Of a stretch of 64,000 bases of DNA, positions 45,666-53,934 are shown piece by piece (positions within the stretch are counted from its first letter, which is position 1; each line of letters begins with the position of its first letter). The DNA is taken from NCBI GenBank assembly GCA_964423205.1, contig CAYRDX010000013.1, positions 1-64,000 of the forward strand, in the 5' to 3' direction. The notes below the pieces were generated by a model. That model was given only the letters and a program-made list of their open reading frames with translations, was not told where the DNA came from and made no database searches. The position numbers were made by a program, and so were the translations under genes. Source of the DNA: UBA6168 sp964423205. GTDB taxonomy: Bacteria; Bacteroidota; Bacteroidia; Chitinophagales; Saprospiraceae.

Positions 45666-46196
45666 ATGAAAACAACATTGCACATACTCCTGCTATTGAC
45701 CCTGAGTTTTACGGTTGCTTGCCATGCAAACCGAAAAACAGTAGAAACAACAGACAAACCAGATGTTACATCAAAAAGCGCTCTTTCTGATGAAGGCCCG
45801 CCAGTTATTGTTAATGATGAAGTTGCTGGTTATGAAAAAACCCCCTGTTATGGGCAATGTCCCGTTTTCAAAGTGCGCTTTTACGCCGATGGTAAGGTGA
45901 CATGGTATGGACACATGAATGTGGAAAGGCTGGGGAATTATGAGGCGAAAGTAGAGCAGAGTGTTATTTCCGGGATTCAAAAAAAGGCATTGGAAATTGG
46001 CTTTTACAAGTTTGAAGAAGAATACCCTGTCAATTATAAAATTGCCGATCTGCCCTATACCATAACTTTCGTACGCTATGGGGATAAAGCAAAAGCGGTA
46101 AGGAACATGACTGATGCCCCTGAGGCCCTTGTTATGTTTGAAGAGTATCTGGAAGGAATCATCGGTAAGTTGGATTGGAAGAAGGCAAAAGCATAA
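45666..46196 (+). CDS. DUF6438 domain lipoprotein
   Basis: A 176-residue protein with a lipoprotein signal (LLTLSFTVACHANRK, Cys about residue 19). The DUF6438 signature TPCYGQCPVFKVRFYADGKVTWYG is followed by GNYEAKVEQSVISGIQKKALEIGF and YTITFVRYGDKAKAVRN. The two Cys residues of CYGQC are conserved in the family; function unknown. It follows yidC by 39 bases and may share its transcript. Confidence 0.85.
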   Translation: MKTTLHILLLLTLSFTVACHANRKTVETTDKPDVTSKSALSDEGPPVIVNDEVAGYEKTPCYGQCPVFKVRFYADGKVTWYGHMNVERLGNYEAKVEQSVISGIQKKALEIGFYKFEEEYPVNYKIADLPYTITFVRYGDKAKAVRNMTDAPEALVMFEEYLEGIIGKLDWKKAKA

Positions 46197-46270
46197 ACCT
46201 TCGGCTCAAGATTTCAAGAAGCAGATTTTGTTGATAATAAATTAGGCAAAGACTTATCTTTGCTGCACAT

Positions 46271-46429
46271 CTCATTTGGGGTGCTTTTTTAGGTAGGCTG
46301 TTGGCGTTTGGCTATTGGCTTTTTGCTCTTCAAACTTCCTCCGATAGCTAGCGGAGCCAAACTTCAAACTAAAAGGGCTGAGATAAAACCCATAGAACCT
46401 GCCCGGGTAATTCCGGGAAGGGAAATGAG
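46271..46429 (+). promoter_or_regulatory. TPP riboswitch (THI box) upstream of a TonB receptor gene
   Basis: P1 arms CTCATTT (46271-46277) and AAATGAG (46423-46429) pair exactly. The THI-box consensus is clear: GGGGTGC at the 5' side, GGGCTGAGAT (46375-46384), CCCATAGAACCTG (46389-46401), GGGTAATTCC and GAAGGGAAATGAG. The variable P3 arm is long (about 90 bases) and contains the 18-bp palindrome at 46339-46356. Distance from the aptamer to the ATG at 46522 is 92 bases, room for an expression platform including a CGTTCA/TGAACG stem. TPP binding should lower expression of the downstream receptor. Confidence 0.93.
46339..46356. repeat. 18-bp palindrome in the riboswitch P3 arm
   Basis: CTCCGATAGCTAGCGGAG, the same element as at 19707-19724 with one base changed. 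It lies in the region of the riboswitch known to tolerate length variation. Confidence 0.8.
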
Positions 46430-46521
46430 TGCTTGCCACCACAACAGCAGCACTTATCAAGACTGGATTTCAGCGCGTTCAACCCCTGAACGTGCAAACG
46501 TTTAAACTAAATTATCGAGCC

Positions 46522-49056
46522 ATGAAAAGTGCTTTAGTTTTGAGGTATTGGCTGTTGACCATTGGGCTTTTCTCAGCCATTAGCCTTCACTCGCAAACCT
46601 TATTGAGGGGAGTAATTACTGATACCGGTGGAAATTCACTGCCCGGTGCAACCGTAGTATTGCTGGAAACCAAACAGGGAACCACCAGTAATGAAAGAGG
46701 TGAATTTGAATTTATCAACCTAAAAGCTGGTAAATACACCATTCAGGTAAGTTTTGTCGGTTTTAAGGAAATAAAAAAGGAGCTGACAATACAAAATGGC
46801 AAACAGTCCATTTCTCAGGATTTTCAATTGGCAACACAGCCATTTTTATTAGAAACTCTGACAGTATTGGCAACGAGGGCGGGCGACAAGTCTCCATTCA
46901 CTTATACCAATGTAAAGAAAGAGGCCCTGCAGGCCAGGAATCTGGGTCAGGATGTACCTTATTTGCTCGATGCAACACCTTCTGCGGTAGTTACTTCAGA
47001 TGCAGGCGCAGGTATTGGTTATACGGGCATCCGCATTAGGGGCACGGACCCCACCCGCATTAATGTAACCATCAACGGTATTCCCCTCAATGATTCTGAA
47101 TCCCAGGGGGTGTATTGGGTTGACCTTCCGGATTTTTCGGCTTCAACTGAGGATATCCAGATTCAAAGGGGTGTTGGCACTTCAACCAATGGTGCCGGAG
47201 CTTTTGGCGCTACCATCAATCTGAATACCAGTAAAATTCATCAAAAACCATATGCTGAGTTGGCTGGCACCATCGGTTCGTATGGAACATGGAAAGCTTC
47301 CATTCAATTCGGCTCCGGACTTATCAACAGGCAACCAATCCCGAGTTCTCGGGACATGCCCATCAACTCTCAACCAACAACCGGCTTCACCCTCGACGGC
47401 CGCCTTTCCATCATTCAATCAGATGGTTACATCGAAAGGGCCAGCGCTGACCTGAAGTCATTCTATGTAAGCGGAGCATGGCTTGGAGAAAAAAGCTCGC
47501 TCAGGGCAAATGTCTTTTCCGGTCATGAAATAACTTATCAGGCATGGAATGGTGTTCCTGCTCAATGGGTTGATGACGAGAAACTTCGCCGCTACAACGT
47601 GAGTGGTACAGAAAAGGAAGGTGAACCACACGATAATGAGGTGGACGACTACACGCAGACGCACTATCAGTTGCTCTTTAATCATGAAATGAACCGGAAC
47701 TGGAACATCAGTTTGGCCGGACATTACACCCGTGGTTATGGCTTTTTTGAGCAATACAAAGCTGACCAAAAACCTACGCGGTACCTTTTTCCCAACGATC
47801 CTCAGGGAAGGCGCTTTGACTACATTCGCCGCCGCTGGCTGGATAATGACTTTTATGGAGGTACCTGGGCACTCAACTATACCAGTAATGGTAAAACTTT
47901 GCAGGCAACCTTTGGGGGAGCCTGGAATCATTACCTGGGCGACCACTTTGGTGAGATTATTTGGGGTGAAAATACCGGAGAAATAAAACCTGGCCACCAG
48001 TACTACTTTGGTGTTGGTGAAAAGCAGGACTTTACTGTGTTTTCAAAAGTAACCAGAAGTTTTACGCCATTCCTGCATGGATTCCTCGACCTGCAATACA
48101 GAAGAGTGGTTTATGATATTACCGGAACGGACAATGACCTGCGCGATGTAACAGATGCTGCCGATTATCATTTCTTCAATCCAAAAGCCGGTCTCTTGTA
48201 CGACTTGAGCCCTACTGCAACCGCCTATGTGTCATTTGCTGCTGCCAACAGGGAACCCAACAGAGATGACTTCACCGATGCCCCGGAAAACTCCCGCCCC
48301 TTACACGAACGCTTGTACAACACTGAACTGGGGTATCGTAAGAGTCAATCCTCCGGCTCATGGGGACTGAATCTTTACCACATGAAGTACAAAGACCAGT
48401 TGGTACTCACTGGCAATATCAACGATGTAGGTGATGCCATCCGACGCAATGTGCCAGACAGCTACAGGTTGGGACTGGAGTTGTATGGTTCCAGGAATCT
48501 GAGCAAGTCCTTGTCAGTGGAAGGCAATGCTACACTGAGCAGAAACAAGATTAGAGACTTTACAGAATACATCGATAACTGGGACACATGGGAACAGGAG
48601 AGTTTTGAACACGGTACTACTGATATTGCCTTTTCCCCAAATCTGATTGCCTTTGGCAAACTAAACTTTACCCCCCAATTCCTCAATTTGTCATCCCAAA
48701 GGGACTCTCATCCTCTCATCTTCTCCCTTTCCGGCAAATACGTCGGAGCACAATTCATGGACAACACCTCCAATGAAAACGCGGTACTGGATGCGTATTT
48801 CGTTTCCGACCTGCAAATTCGTTATGTGTTGAAGGCTTCGTTTGCAAAGGAAATCACTTTGAACCTGTTGGTCAATAACCTGCTCGATGCCCGGTATGCC
48901 TCTAATGCATGGATTTACCGGTACATTTCACCATCCTACGATGGCAGACCTGACGACCCTTATACCCGACTGGAAAACTCCAACACTTATAACCTGACAG
49001 GTTATTACCCACAGGCTGGAAGGAACTTTTTGTTGGGGCTGGTGGTGAAGTTTTGA
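46522..49056 (+). CDS. TonB-dependent outer membrane receptor, predicted thiamine(-phosphate) importer
   Basis: An 844-residue receptor: signal peptide (ends SLHSQ), CarboxypepD_reg-like domain (TLLRGVITDTGGNSLPGATVVLLE), plug with YTGIRIRGTDPTRINVTINGIPLND, and a barrel ending NLTGYYPQAGRNFLLGLVVKF. The in-frame GTG at 46429 lies in the riboswitch, so the ATG at 46522 is the start. Control by a TPP riboswitch predicts uptake of thiamine or a phosphate ester across the outer membrane, as known for Bacteroidota receptors of this kind. It carries an in-frame palindrome (47339-47354) in an extra stretch between GSGLIN and GFTLDGRLS. Confidence 0.88.
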   Translation: MKSALVLRYWLLTIGLFSAISLHSQTLLRGVITDTGGNSLPGATVVLLETKQGTTSNERGEFEFINLKAGKYTIQVSFVGFKEIKKELTIQNGKQSISQDFQLATQPFLLETLTVLATRAGDKSPFTYTNVKKEALQARNLGQDVPYLLDATPSAVVTSDAGAGIGYTGIRIRGTDPTRINVTINGIPLNDSESQGVYWVDLPDFSASTEDIQIQRGVGTSTNGAGAFGATINLNTSKIHQKPYAELAGTIGSYGTWKASIQFGSGLINRQPIPSSRDMPINSQPTTGFTLDGRLSIIQSDGYIERASADLKSFYVSGAWLGEKSSLRANVFSGHEITYQAWNGVPAQWVDDEKLRRYNVSGTEKEGEPHDNEVDDYTQTHYQLLFNHEMNRNWNISLAGHYTRGYGFFEQYKADQKPTRYLFPNDPQGRRFDYIRRRWLDNDFYGGTWALNYTSNGKTLQATFGGAWNHYLGDHFGEIIWGENTGEIKPGHQYYFGVGEKQDFTVFSKVTRSFTPFLHGFLDLQYRRVVYDITGTDNDLRDVTDAADYHFFNPKAGLLYDLSPTATAYVSFAAANREPNRDDFTDAPENSRPLHERLYNTELGYRKSQSSGSWGLNLYHMKYKDQLVLTGNINDVGDAIRRNVPDSYRLGLELYGSRNLSKSLSVEGNATLSRNKIRDFTEYIDNWDTWEQESFEHGTTDIAFSPNLIAFGKLNFTPQFLNLSSQRDSHPLIFSLSGKYVGAQFMDNTSNENAVLDAYFVSDLQIRYVLKASFAKEITLNLLVNNLLDARYASNAWIYRYISPSYDGRPDDPYTRLENSNTYNLTGYYPQAGRNFLLGLVVKF
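47339..47354. repeat. 16-bp near-palindrome TCCCGAGTTCTCGGGA inside the receptor gene
   Basis: Arms TCCCGAG and CTCGGGA are exact with a TT centre. Read in frame it encodes part of PIPSSRDMP. The extra residues around it interrupt what reads as a continuous barrel strand pair. Confidence 0.8.
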
Positions 49057-49099
49057 GAGGAATTTGATAGAATTTTTTCGTATTGATGCGGAAAAGAGG

Positions 49100-49120
49100 A
49101 GGCAGCTAATTAGCTGCCTT
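49100..49120. terminator. Hairpin after the thiamine receptor gene
   Basis: AGGCAGCTAATTAGCTGCCT is a perfect 20-base palindrome followed by TTCATTTG. Located 44 bases after the stop. Confidence 0.65.
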
Positions 49121-49331
49121 CATTTGTATATTTCCCTTGTTACTCATAGGGGAGTTTTTCCTTATTTTTATTTGTGATGGAAATAGCGTCCCTTGTAGCA
49201 CCAACAGGCATTGGTATTATCCGTTCAGCAATTGTTTCCAAGCCTTTTTTGCTGTTAAAAAGATCAATGATCAATTCAGTGCCTGGCTGCGAGACATGAA
49301 ATCTAAAATAACCATAGGGAACACCTCTCTC

Positions 49332-51326
49332 CTAATTCTGTATATAGTAATCATTCCTTATTTCTTCTTTGGATACTTCACTTTGATTAATTCTGATTAG
49401 CTTTAATTCGCGAACGGGCTGATAAACCAAAGGAACCTGTTCAACCACTACATCACATTTATCCATTCCAAAAGCAATTAAATCCGATTGTCCCATTTTT
49501 TTCAGAAAGAAATAACTGTTGAGCAAAAGTCCTTCTTTCACGGTAAATTCATTTTCCACTGAAATGAATTTTTCCAGTACCACGAATTTAAAGTCAGGTT
49601 CGGCGTTGTAACGGGTGGAGCCATCAGGTCTGATATGTAGTCTAAGTTCTTTGTTTTTCACTAAATCCTTTACAATTCGTTTGAAGTAAATCTCTAATTT
49701 CGGCTGCTGTCGGAATCCGATATTAAGGTCAATTCGGATAATCCTGTTGTCGAGAATTTCATTAACCTCGTAATTAAGTGTATAGGGCTCTGTGGTGTAA
49801 TTGATGTGAAAGAACCAATACACGTCAGCTCTTTTCGGCTTTTTGGAGAAAATGGATTTGATAATTTTTTCTTCAATTTGCGTTTTCCGGTTTGCCTTGG
49901 TCAGATATACCAGATGTGTGCTGAATTTAGGGATAGCTATGTCTTTACTCAGTTCTGCAATGATATTCAGATAGCTGTCCAGGTCAATAAATTTCATTAA
50001 CCTGTTGTTGATTTTTCTTGCATAAAACCAAACATACATCACAAGGAAAATGAACAATTCAAAAAATAGAAACATCCACCGTTCTTTAATCTTAGCAATA
50101 TTGGCAATGAAAAATGATGTTTCAATTATTCCGAAGAAAAGCACTAACGCAACAACTATCCAACCATTCCAGCCCAATTTGAAATACAGATAATGAGCCA
50201 ACAAAATTGTTGTCATCAGCATAGTAATGGTAATGCTAAAACCATAAGCTGCTTCCATGTGAGTAGAATTTTGGAAGTATAAAATCATCAAAATACATCC
50301 AATCCAAAGTATGTTGTTTACACTTGGAATGTATATCTGTCCTTTTACTTCTGTTGGTTGTCTTACTGCTACTCTTGGCCAAAAGTTTAAGTTCATTGCC
50401 TCGCTAATAAGCGTGTAGCTTCCGCTAATCATCGCTTGTGAAGCAATAATTGCGGCTAAAGTTGCAATTGCAATTCCAAACGGTAAAAACCAATTCGGCA
50501 TGATTTCATAGAATGGATTTTGTCCATTCAATAAATTTCCTTCGCCTAAATTCATTATCCATGCAGCTTGACCCATATAGTTAAGTAAAAGGCAAACTTT
50601 TACTACTGCCCATGTAATACGGATATTTTTTCTACCGCAGTGGCCAAGGTCTGAATACAATGCTTCTGCTCCGGTTGTAGCCAAAAAAACTGCACCCAAC
50701 AACCAAAATCCATGAGGATATTCAGTAAGAAATTGAATGGCATTTAGAGGGTTAAGAGCTTTAAAAATAGCAGGGTGATAGAATATTTGAATCAGCCCTA
50801 AAGTTGAAAGCATAGTGAACCAAACTAACATGGCAGGGCCAAAAGTGCTGCCAACTTTATGTGTCCCAAAACGCTGAAAGAAAAATAATGCAGAAAGAAT
50901 TAAAACTACAATAGGAACAGTCGGTATTTTTTCAAATCCTTTGAAATTAGTAATACCCTCAACGGCTGATGCGACTGAAATGGGAGGAGTTAAAATTCCA
51001 TCAGCTAAAAGCGTTGTGGCTCCAATTATGGTGGGAATGGCTAGCCAATTTCTGTAGCTGCGAATAAGTGCATAAAGTGAAAAAATACCCCCTTCTCCGT
51101 GATTGTCGGCTTTGAGTGCAAGCCAAACGTATTTGATGGTGGTTTGAAAAGTGAGTGTCCAGAACACACAGGATACGCCACCATAAACAATCAGTTCACT
51201 TATTTCACGCTCGCCAATAATGGCCTTCATCACATATAGTGGCGAAGTTCCTATGTCGCCATATATGATCCCTAAAGTAACCAGCAAAGAAGTTGCTGTA
51301 ATTTTTTTTGAGGTAGTGGTACTCAT
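49332..51326 (-). CDS. kup: Kup-family potassium uptake protein
   Basis: A proton-coupled potassium importer of the KUP/HAK/KT family. The 664-residue protein has twelve membrane helices in the first about 450 residues. Family signatures are GIIYGDIGTSPLYVMKA near residue 18, ALKADNHGEGGIFSLYALIR, LLADGILTPPISVASAVEG and GAVFLATTGAEALYSDLGHCG. A C-terminal cytoplasmic domain spans about 455-664 (beta-rich, ends SKEEIRNDYYIQN). Upstream it carries the same double-box promoter as the adjacent kdpD/kdpE operon, which predicts joint control. Its base use is more A/T-rich than neighbouring genes, consistent with but not proof of transfer. Confidence 0.95.
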   Translation of the reverse strand: MSTTTSKKITATSLLVTLGIIYGDIGTSPLYVMKAIIGEREISELIVYGGVSCVFWTLTFQTTIKYVWLALKADNHGEGGIFSLYALIRSYRNWLAIPTIIGATTLLADGILTPPISVASAVEGITNFKGFEKIPTVPIVVLILSALFFFQRFGTHKVGSTFGPAMLVWFTMLSTLGLIQIFYHPAIFKALNPLNAIQFLTEYPHGFWLLGAVFLATTGAEALYSDLGHCGRKNIRITWAVVKVCLLLNYMGQAAWIMNLGEGNLLNGQNPFYEIMPNWFLPFGIAIATLAAIIASQAMISGSYTLISEAMNLNFWPRVAVRQPTEVKGQIYIPSVNNILWIGCILMILYFQNSTHMEAAYGFSITITMLMTTILLAHYLYFKLGWNGWIVVALVLFFGIIETSFFIANIAKIKERWMFLFFELFIFLVMYVWFYARKINNRLMKFIDLDSYLNIIAELSKDIAIPKFSTHLVYLTKANRKTQIEEKIIKSIFSKKPKRADVYWFFHINYTTEPYTLNYEVNEILDNRIIRIDLNIGFRQQPKLEIYFKRIVKDLVKNKELRLHIRPDGSTRYNAEPDFKFVVLEKFISVENEFTVKEGLLLNSYFFLKKMGQSDLIAFGMDKCDVVVEQVPLVYQPVRELKLIRINQSEVSKEEIRNDYYIQN

Positions 51327-51394
51327 TTCTTAAGATTCTTAAAGGAAGCTGGACAAAGCAAACAACTGCACTCTACCAGCTTGGAATTTCGGTG

Positions 51395-51461
51395 CAAAAC
51401 TGCAGGGAAGTATATAAAGGCACGGTAAAAGAAAGAGGTGGAAGTATAAAGATTTTGTAAA
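51395..51461 (-). promoter_or_regulatory. kup promoter with two KdpE-like boxes
   Basis: Read on the minus strand: box 1 TTTACAAAATCTTTATA (51461-51445) and box 2 TTTACCGTGCCTTTATA (51429-51413) are spaced 32 bases apart. Ten bases later comes a -7-like CAGTTTTG (51402-51395). Each box is an 11-bp-spaced direct repeat of TTTAC/TTTATA, as in known KdpE sites. The same layout precedes kdpD. Located 69-135 bases upstream of the kup ATG. Confidence 0.8.
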
Positions 51462-51464
51462 AAC

Positions 51465-52148
51465 TCAACTACAGACGAACCGGTATCCTACGCCACTTTC
51501 TGTCACAATAAATTTTGGCTGGTTTGGGTCGTCTTCAATTTTCTTGCGCAGTTGTCCAACGTACACTCTTAGATACTGGGATTGTGTCTGAAATCCAGGT
51601 CCCCAAATAACCTTCAATATGAACTGATGGGAAAGCACTTTGCCCACGTTTCTTGCAAAAAGTGTAAGCAAGGCATATTCTGTGGCAGTCAGCTTGATGA
51701 TCTCTCCGTTCTTTTTAACAGTATGAGCGACAAAGTCAATGGTGAGGTTGTCATAGTCTTTCCAACTGGCATTGTCGTCCGGACGGTTGGAACGTAATGC
51801 AGATCGAATGCGTGCCAGTAGTTCCCCCATGCGGAAAGGCTTGGTGAGATAATCATTCGCTCCGTTATCCAGTGCGTACACGATTTCATCTTCCGAATTC
51901 CGAACAGATAAAATAATGACCGCTCCGGTGTACCATTCCCTTAATTTTTTTAAAACAAGTTGACCGTCTTCATCCGGCAAACCTAAATCCAGAAGAATAA
52001 TATCCGGGGGGTGCATTGCAGCAGTGATGAGTCCTGCTTTTCCGCAGTCAGCTTCAGAAATGTGGAAATCGTTTGCACTCAGTGTAATTTTGAGAAGCTT
52101 CCGGATGGGAGCCTCGTCGTCGATTATAAGGATTGAAGGTTGAATCAT
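51465..52148 (-). CDS. kdpE: KdpE-like OmpR-family response regulator
   Basis: A 227-residue regulator: receiver domain with acidic pair D10/D11 (LIIDDEAP) and phospho-acceptor D54 in ILLDLGLPDEDG, then a winged-helix DNA-binding domain (KLTATEYALLTLFARN to VTESGVGYRFVCS). Closest in style to KdpE. The ATG at 52148 lies 8 bases after the stop of the kinase gene, so the two are co-transcribed. It is predicted to bind the tandem boxes upstream of kup and of its own operon. Confidence 0.88.
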   Translation of the reverse strand: MIQPSILIIDDEAPIRKLLKITLSANDFHISEADCGKAGLITAAMHPPDIILLDLGLPDEDGQLVLKKLREWYTGAVIILSVRNSEDEIVYALDNGANDYLTKPFRMGELLARIRSALRSNRPDDNASWKDYDNLTIDFVAHTVKKNGEIIKLTATEYALLTLFARNVGKVLSHQFILKVIWGPGFQTQSQYLRVYVGQLRKKIEDDPNQPKFIVTESGVGYRFVCS

Positions 52149-52156
52149 GGCTGATA

Positions 52157-53245
52157 TCAAATTTCTATGTCTCCTACATTATCCACATCCATTGTTTCTG
52201 CAGGAATACTGATAGTAAACTTTGCCCCGCCATTTGGTGCATTCTCAAGATTAATAGTGCCGTTATGCGCATCTACGAAACCTTTGGCGATACTGAGTCC
52301 AAGTCCTATACCGCCCGTTCGGGAATTTTTAGAGCGAAAGAATTTTTCAAAAACCAGTTCCAGGTCGCCTTTTGGGAATCCCGGGCCATTATCCAGAATC
52401 TCAATGATACAGCGATTATCGAGTGCTCCACACGTTACAGTAATTTCTGTTCCACGCGGCGTATAAATTGAAGCATTGTAGATTATGTTTATCAGCACCT
52501 CTTCCATAAGCCCGAAGTCGAGCTTGAAGAGAGGGAGGTTTTCAGGTATGTTCAAGCGTATGTTAAACCCTTGCAATTCTTTACTTAACTCGTTCAGTAC
52601 TTTAAAAACAAGTTCCTTCAAATCACACCAAATGAACCGGGGTTTAATCGATCCACTATCCAAACGGCTCATACTTAAAAGATTGTCCACGAGTCGATTA
52701 AGCCTTTCAGCGGCTGTATTAATTTCAGTTATTAGTTGCTGTTTATTTTCTTCTCCCAGTTGGGTTTCATGCGATATTAAGTTATCTGATGCCCCGATGA
52801 TCGTAGCCAGAGGAGTTCTTAATTCATGAGAAAGAGAGTTAAATATGGTGTCGTATAGTTTGGCCGCACTTTCTCTTTCCTCCTTTTGTATTGCCATTTC
52901 TTCGGCTTTTCGAATACGAGTGCTGAAAACGCCATTGAGCAATGCCACAATGAAGTACATTCCAAACATCAGTAAATCTTCCAGATTGCTGATATGTAGT
53001 GTAAACTGAGGTGGTATAAAAAAGAAATTCCAAATCAGGGCACCCAGTGTAGCAGCCAGCAGGACGGGATATAAACTCATTCGCAGCGCCAGCAATGAAA
53101 CTGAAAGTAACAGAACCAATGCTACTGCTCTATAGCCAAAGAAATCCGCTATGGGTATACATGTCACCGACATTAGACTAATGACAAGAAAGCTGACAAA
53201 AAATTGCCTGCGCAAATTTTCTTTTCGTTTTATTGAAACGCCCAT
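52157..53245 (-). CDS. kdpD: KdpD-type sensor kinase lacking the N-terminal KdpD/Usp domains
   Basis: A 362-residue protein. Four membrane helices of the DUF4118 type (about 15-105, VALVLLLSVSLLALRMSLYPVLLAATLGALIWNFFFIPP) lead into a HisKA domain with H140 in SLSHELRTPLATIIGA. The HATPase domain has NIIYNASIYTP, DNGPGFP and GGIGLGLSIAKGFV. E. coli KdpD is about 894 residues because of cytoplasmic KdpD and universal-stress domains; those are absent here and no kdpFABC genes are present. It should sense potassium or osmotic state and phosphorylate the downstream regulator. Confidence 0.87.
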   Translation of the reverse strand: MGVSIKRKENLRRQFFVSFLVISLMSVTCIPIADFFGYRAVALVLLLSVSLLALRMSLYPVLLAATLGALIWNFFFIPPQFTLHISNLEDLLMFGMYFIVALLNGVFSTRIRKAEEMAIQKEERESAAKLYDTIFNSLSHELRTPLATIIGASDNLISHETQLGEENKQQLITEINTAAERLNRLVDNLLSMSRLDSGSIKPRFIWCDLKELVFKVLNELSKELQGFNIRLNIPENLPLFKLDFGLMEEVLINIIYNASIYTPRGTEITVTCGALDNRCIIEILDNGPGFPKGDLELVFEKFFRSKNSRTGGIGLGLSIAKGFVDAHNGTINLENAPNGGAKFTISIPAETMDVDNVGDIEI

Positions 53246-53344
53246 TAGAATCTAAATGTACTATTGACCAACTGAATAGCGATGACAAAAGGATTGGACA
53301 AATTTGCGGATCCCTTTGCATTTTTGTTTCAAAAATTCGAGCTG

Positions 53345-53411
53345 CAAAGTTATTGGGTCATTTATAAAGTGGCAGTAAAAGAAAAGGTTGGAAGTATAAA
53401 GATTTTGTAAA
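53345..53411 (-). promoter_or_regulatory. kdpD/kdpE promoter with two KdpE-like boxes
   Basis: Minus strand: box 1 TTTACAAAATCTTTATA (53411-53395), box 2 TTTACTGCCACTTTATA (53379-53363), then a -7 element TAACTTTG (53352-53345) ten bases further. Spacing is identical to the kup promoter. Box 2 covers the expected -33 position, as for an activator contacting RNA polymerase. Confidence 0.8.
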
Positions 53412-53444
53412 GAGAACTGAATGAAGCGCTTCCAACACTTACTC

Positions 53445-53530
53445 TATTTTCAATTAAAAACCCAAGCATTTCATCATCAGCGCACATTCCCTTAATTTCG
53501 CCGCGCTTTTGAAACATCCTCCTGAATCGG
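53445..53530. repeat. 87-bp direct repeat, copy 1 (asnS upstream sequence)
   Basis: Matches 54952-55038; the last 62 bases (from TTTCATCATCAGCGCACATT to the end) differ at a single position. The true partner lies immediately upstream of asnS, and this copy is detached from any gene. Together they bracket the MntA/HepT and DinB-like genes. Confidence 0.92.
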
Positions 53531-53581
53531 TTGGTACTTTAATTATCAAGGGTTGCAAAGTAAACAGCAGAATAGGGCTAT

Positions 53582-53934
53582 TCATTGCTCATTATTCAAT
53601 ACCTCTTGAATTTGCTCCTTGAGAGTCGGGATATCAGAGGTTACAACCCTCCAGACCATTCCAATTGTCACACCAAAATATTGGTGAATTACAATGTCTC
53701 TCATCCCGGCAATTTCTCTCCATTGAATGTCCGGGTATTTTTCCTTTGTTTCTTTGGAAATATTTTAACAGCCTCACCAATGATTTCAATTCGGCGGATC
53801 ACAGCATCCTGCTTTTCTGAGTTTCTCTCAAATTCTCTTTCGGACAAACCAGCAACATACTCTTCAATTCTGTCTATACTCTCCAGAATATCTTCAAGAA
53901 AAACGAGTTCGTCTCTTTTCTTTTTCTTAGCCAT
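53582..53934 (-). pseudogene. hepT: HepT-like toxin (DUF86) with a one-base frameshift
   Basis: HepT is the HEPN ribonuclease-like toxin of the MntA/HepT system. The first frame gives MAKKKKRDELVFLEDILESI to RRIEIIGEAVK. After the A run at 53763-53766 the frame must change to read NISKETKEKYPDIQWREIAG and MRDIVIHQYFGVTIGM, ending LKEQIQEVLNNEQ at 53582. The second part carries the HEPN motif R-x4-H-x-Y (RDIVIHQY). Deletion of one A (four instead of five) explains the break; it may be a true mutation or a sequencing or assembly error. Confidence 0.85.

Noticed and set aside
47458..47997. Open frame antisense to the TonB receptor
   Set aside because: Shadow of the receptor gene; no domain, no upstream signals.
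49137..49400. Small plus-strand ORF after the thiamine receptor terminator
   Set aside because: Overlaps the 3' end of kup, has no recognisable motif and no promoter or ribosome-binding signal that I can see.
52149..52160. Earlier start of kdpE at 52160 overlapping kdpD
   Set aside because: That codon is TTG and the ATG at 52148 matches response-regulator N-termini better.
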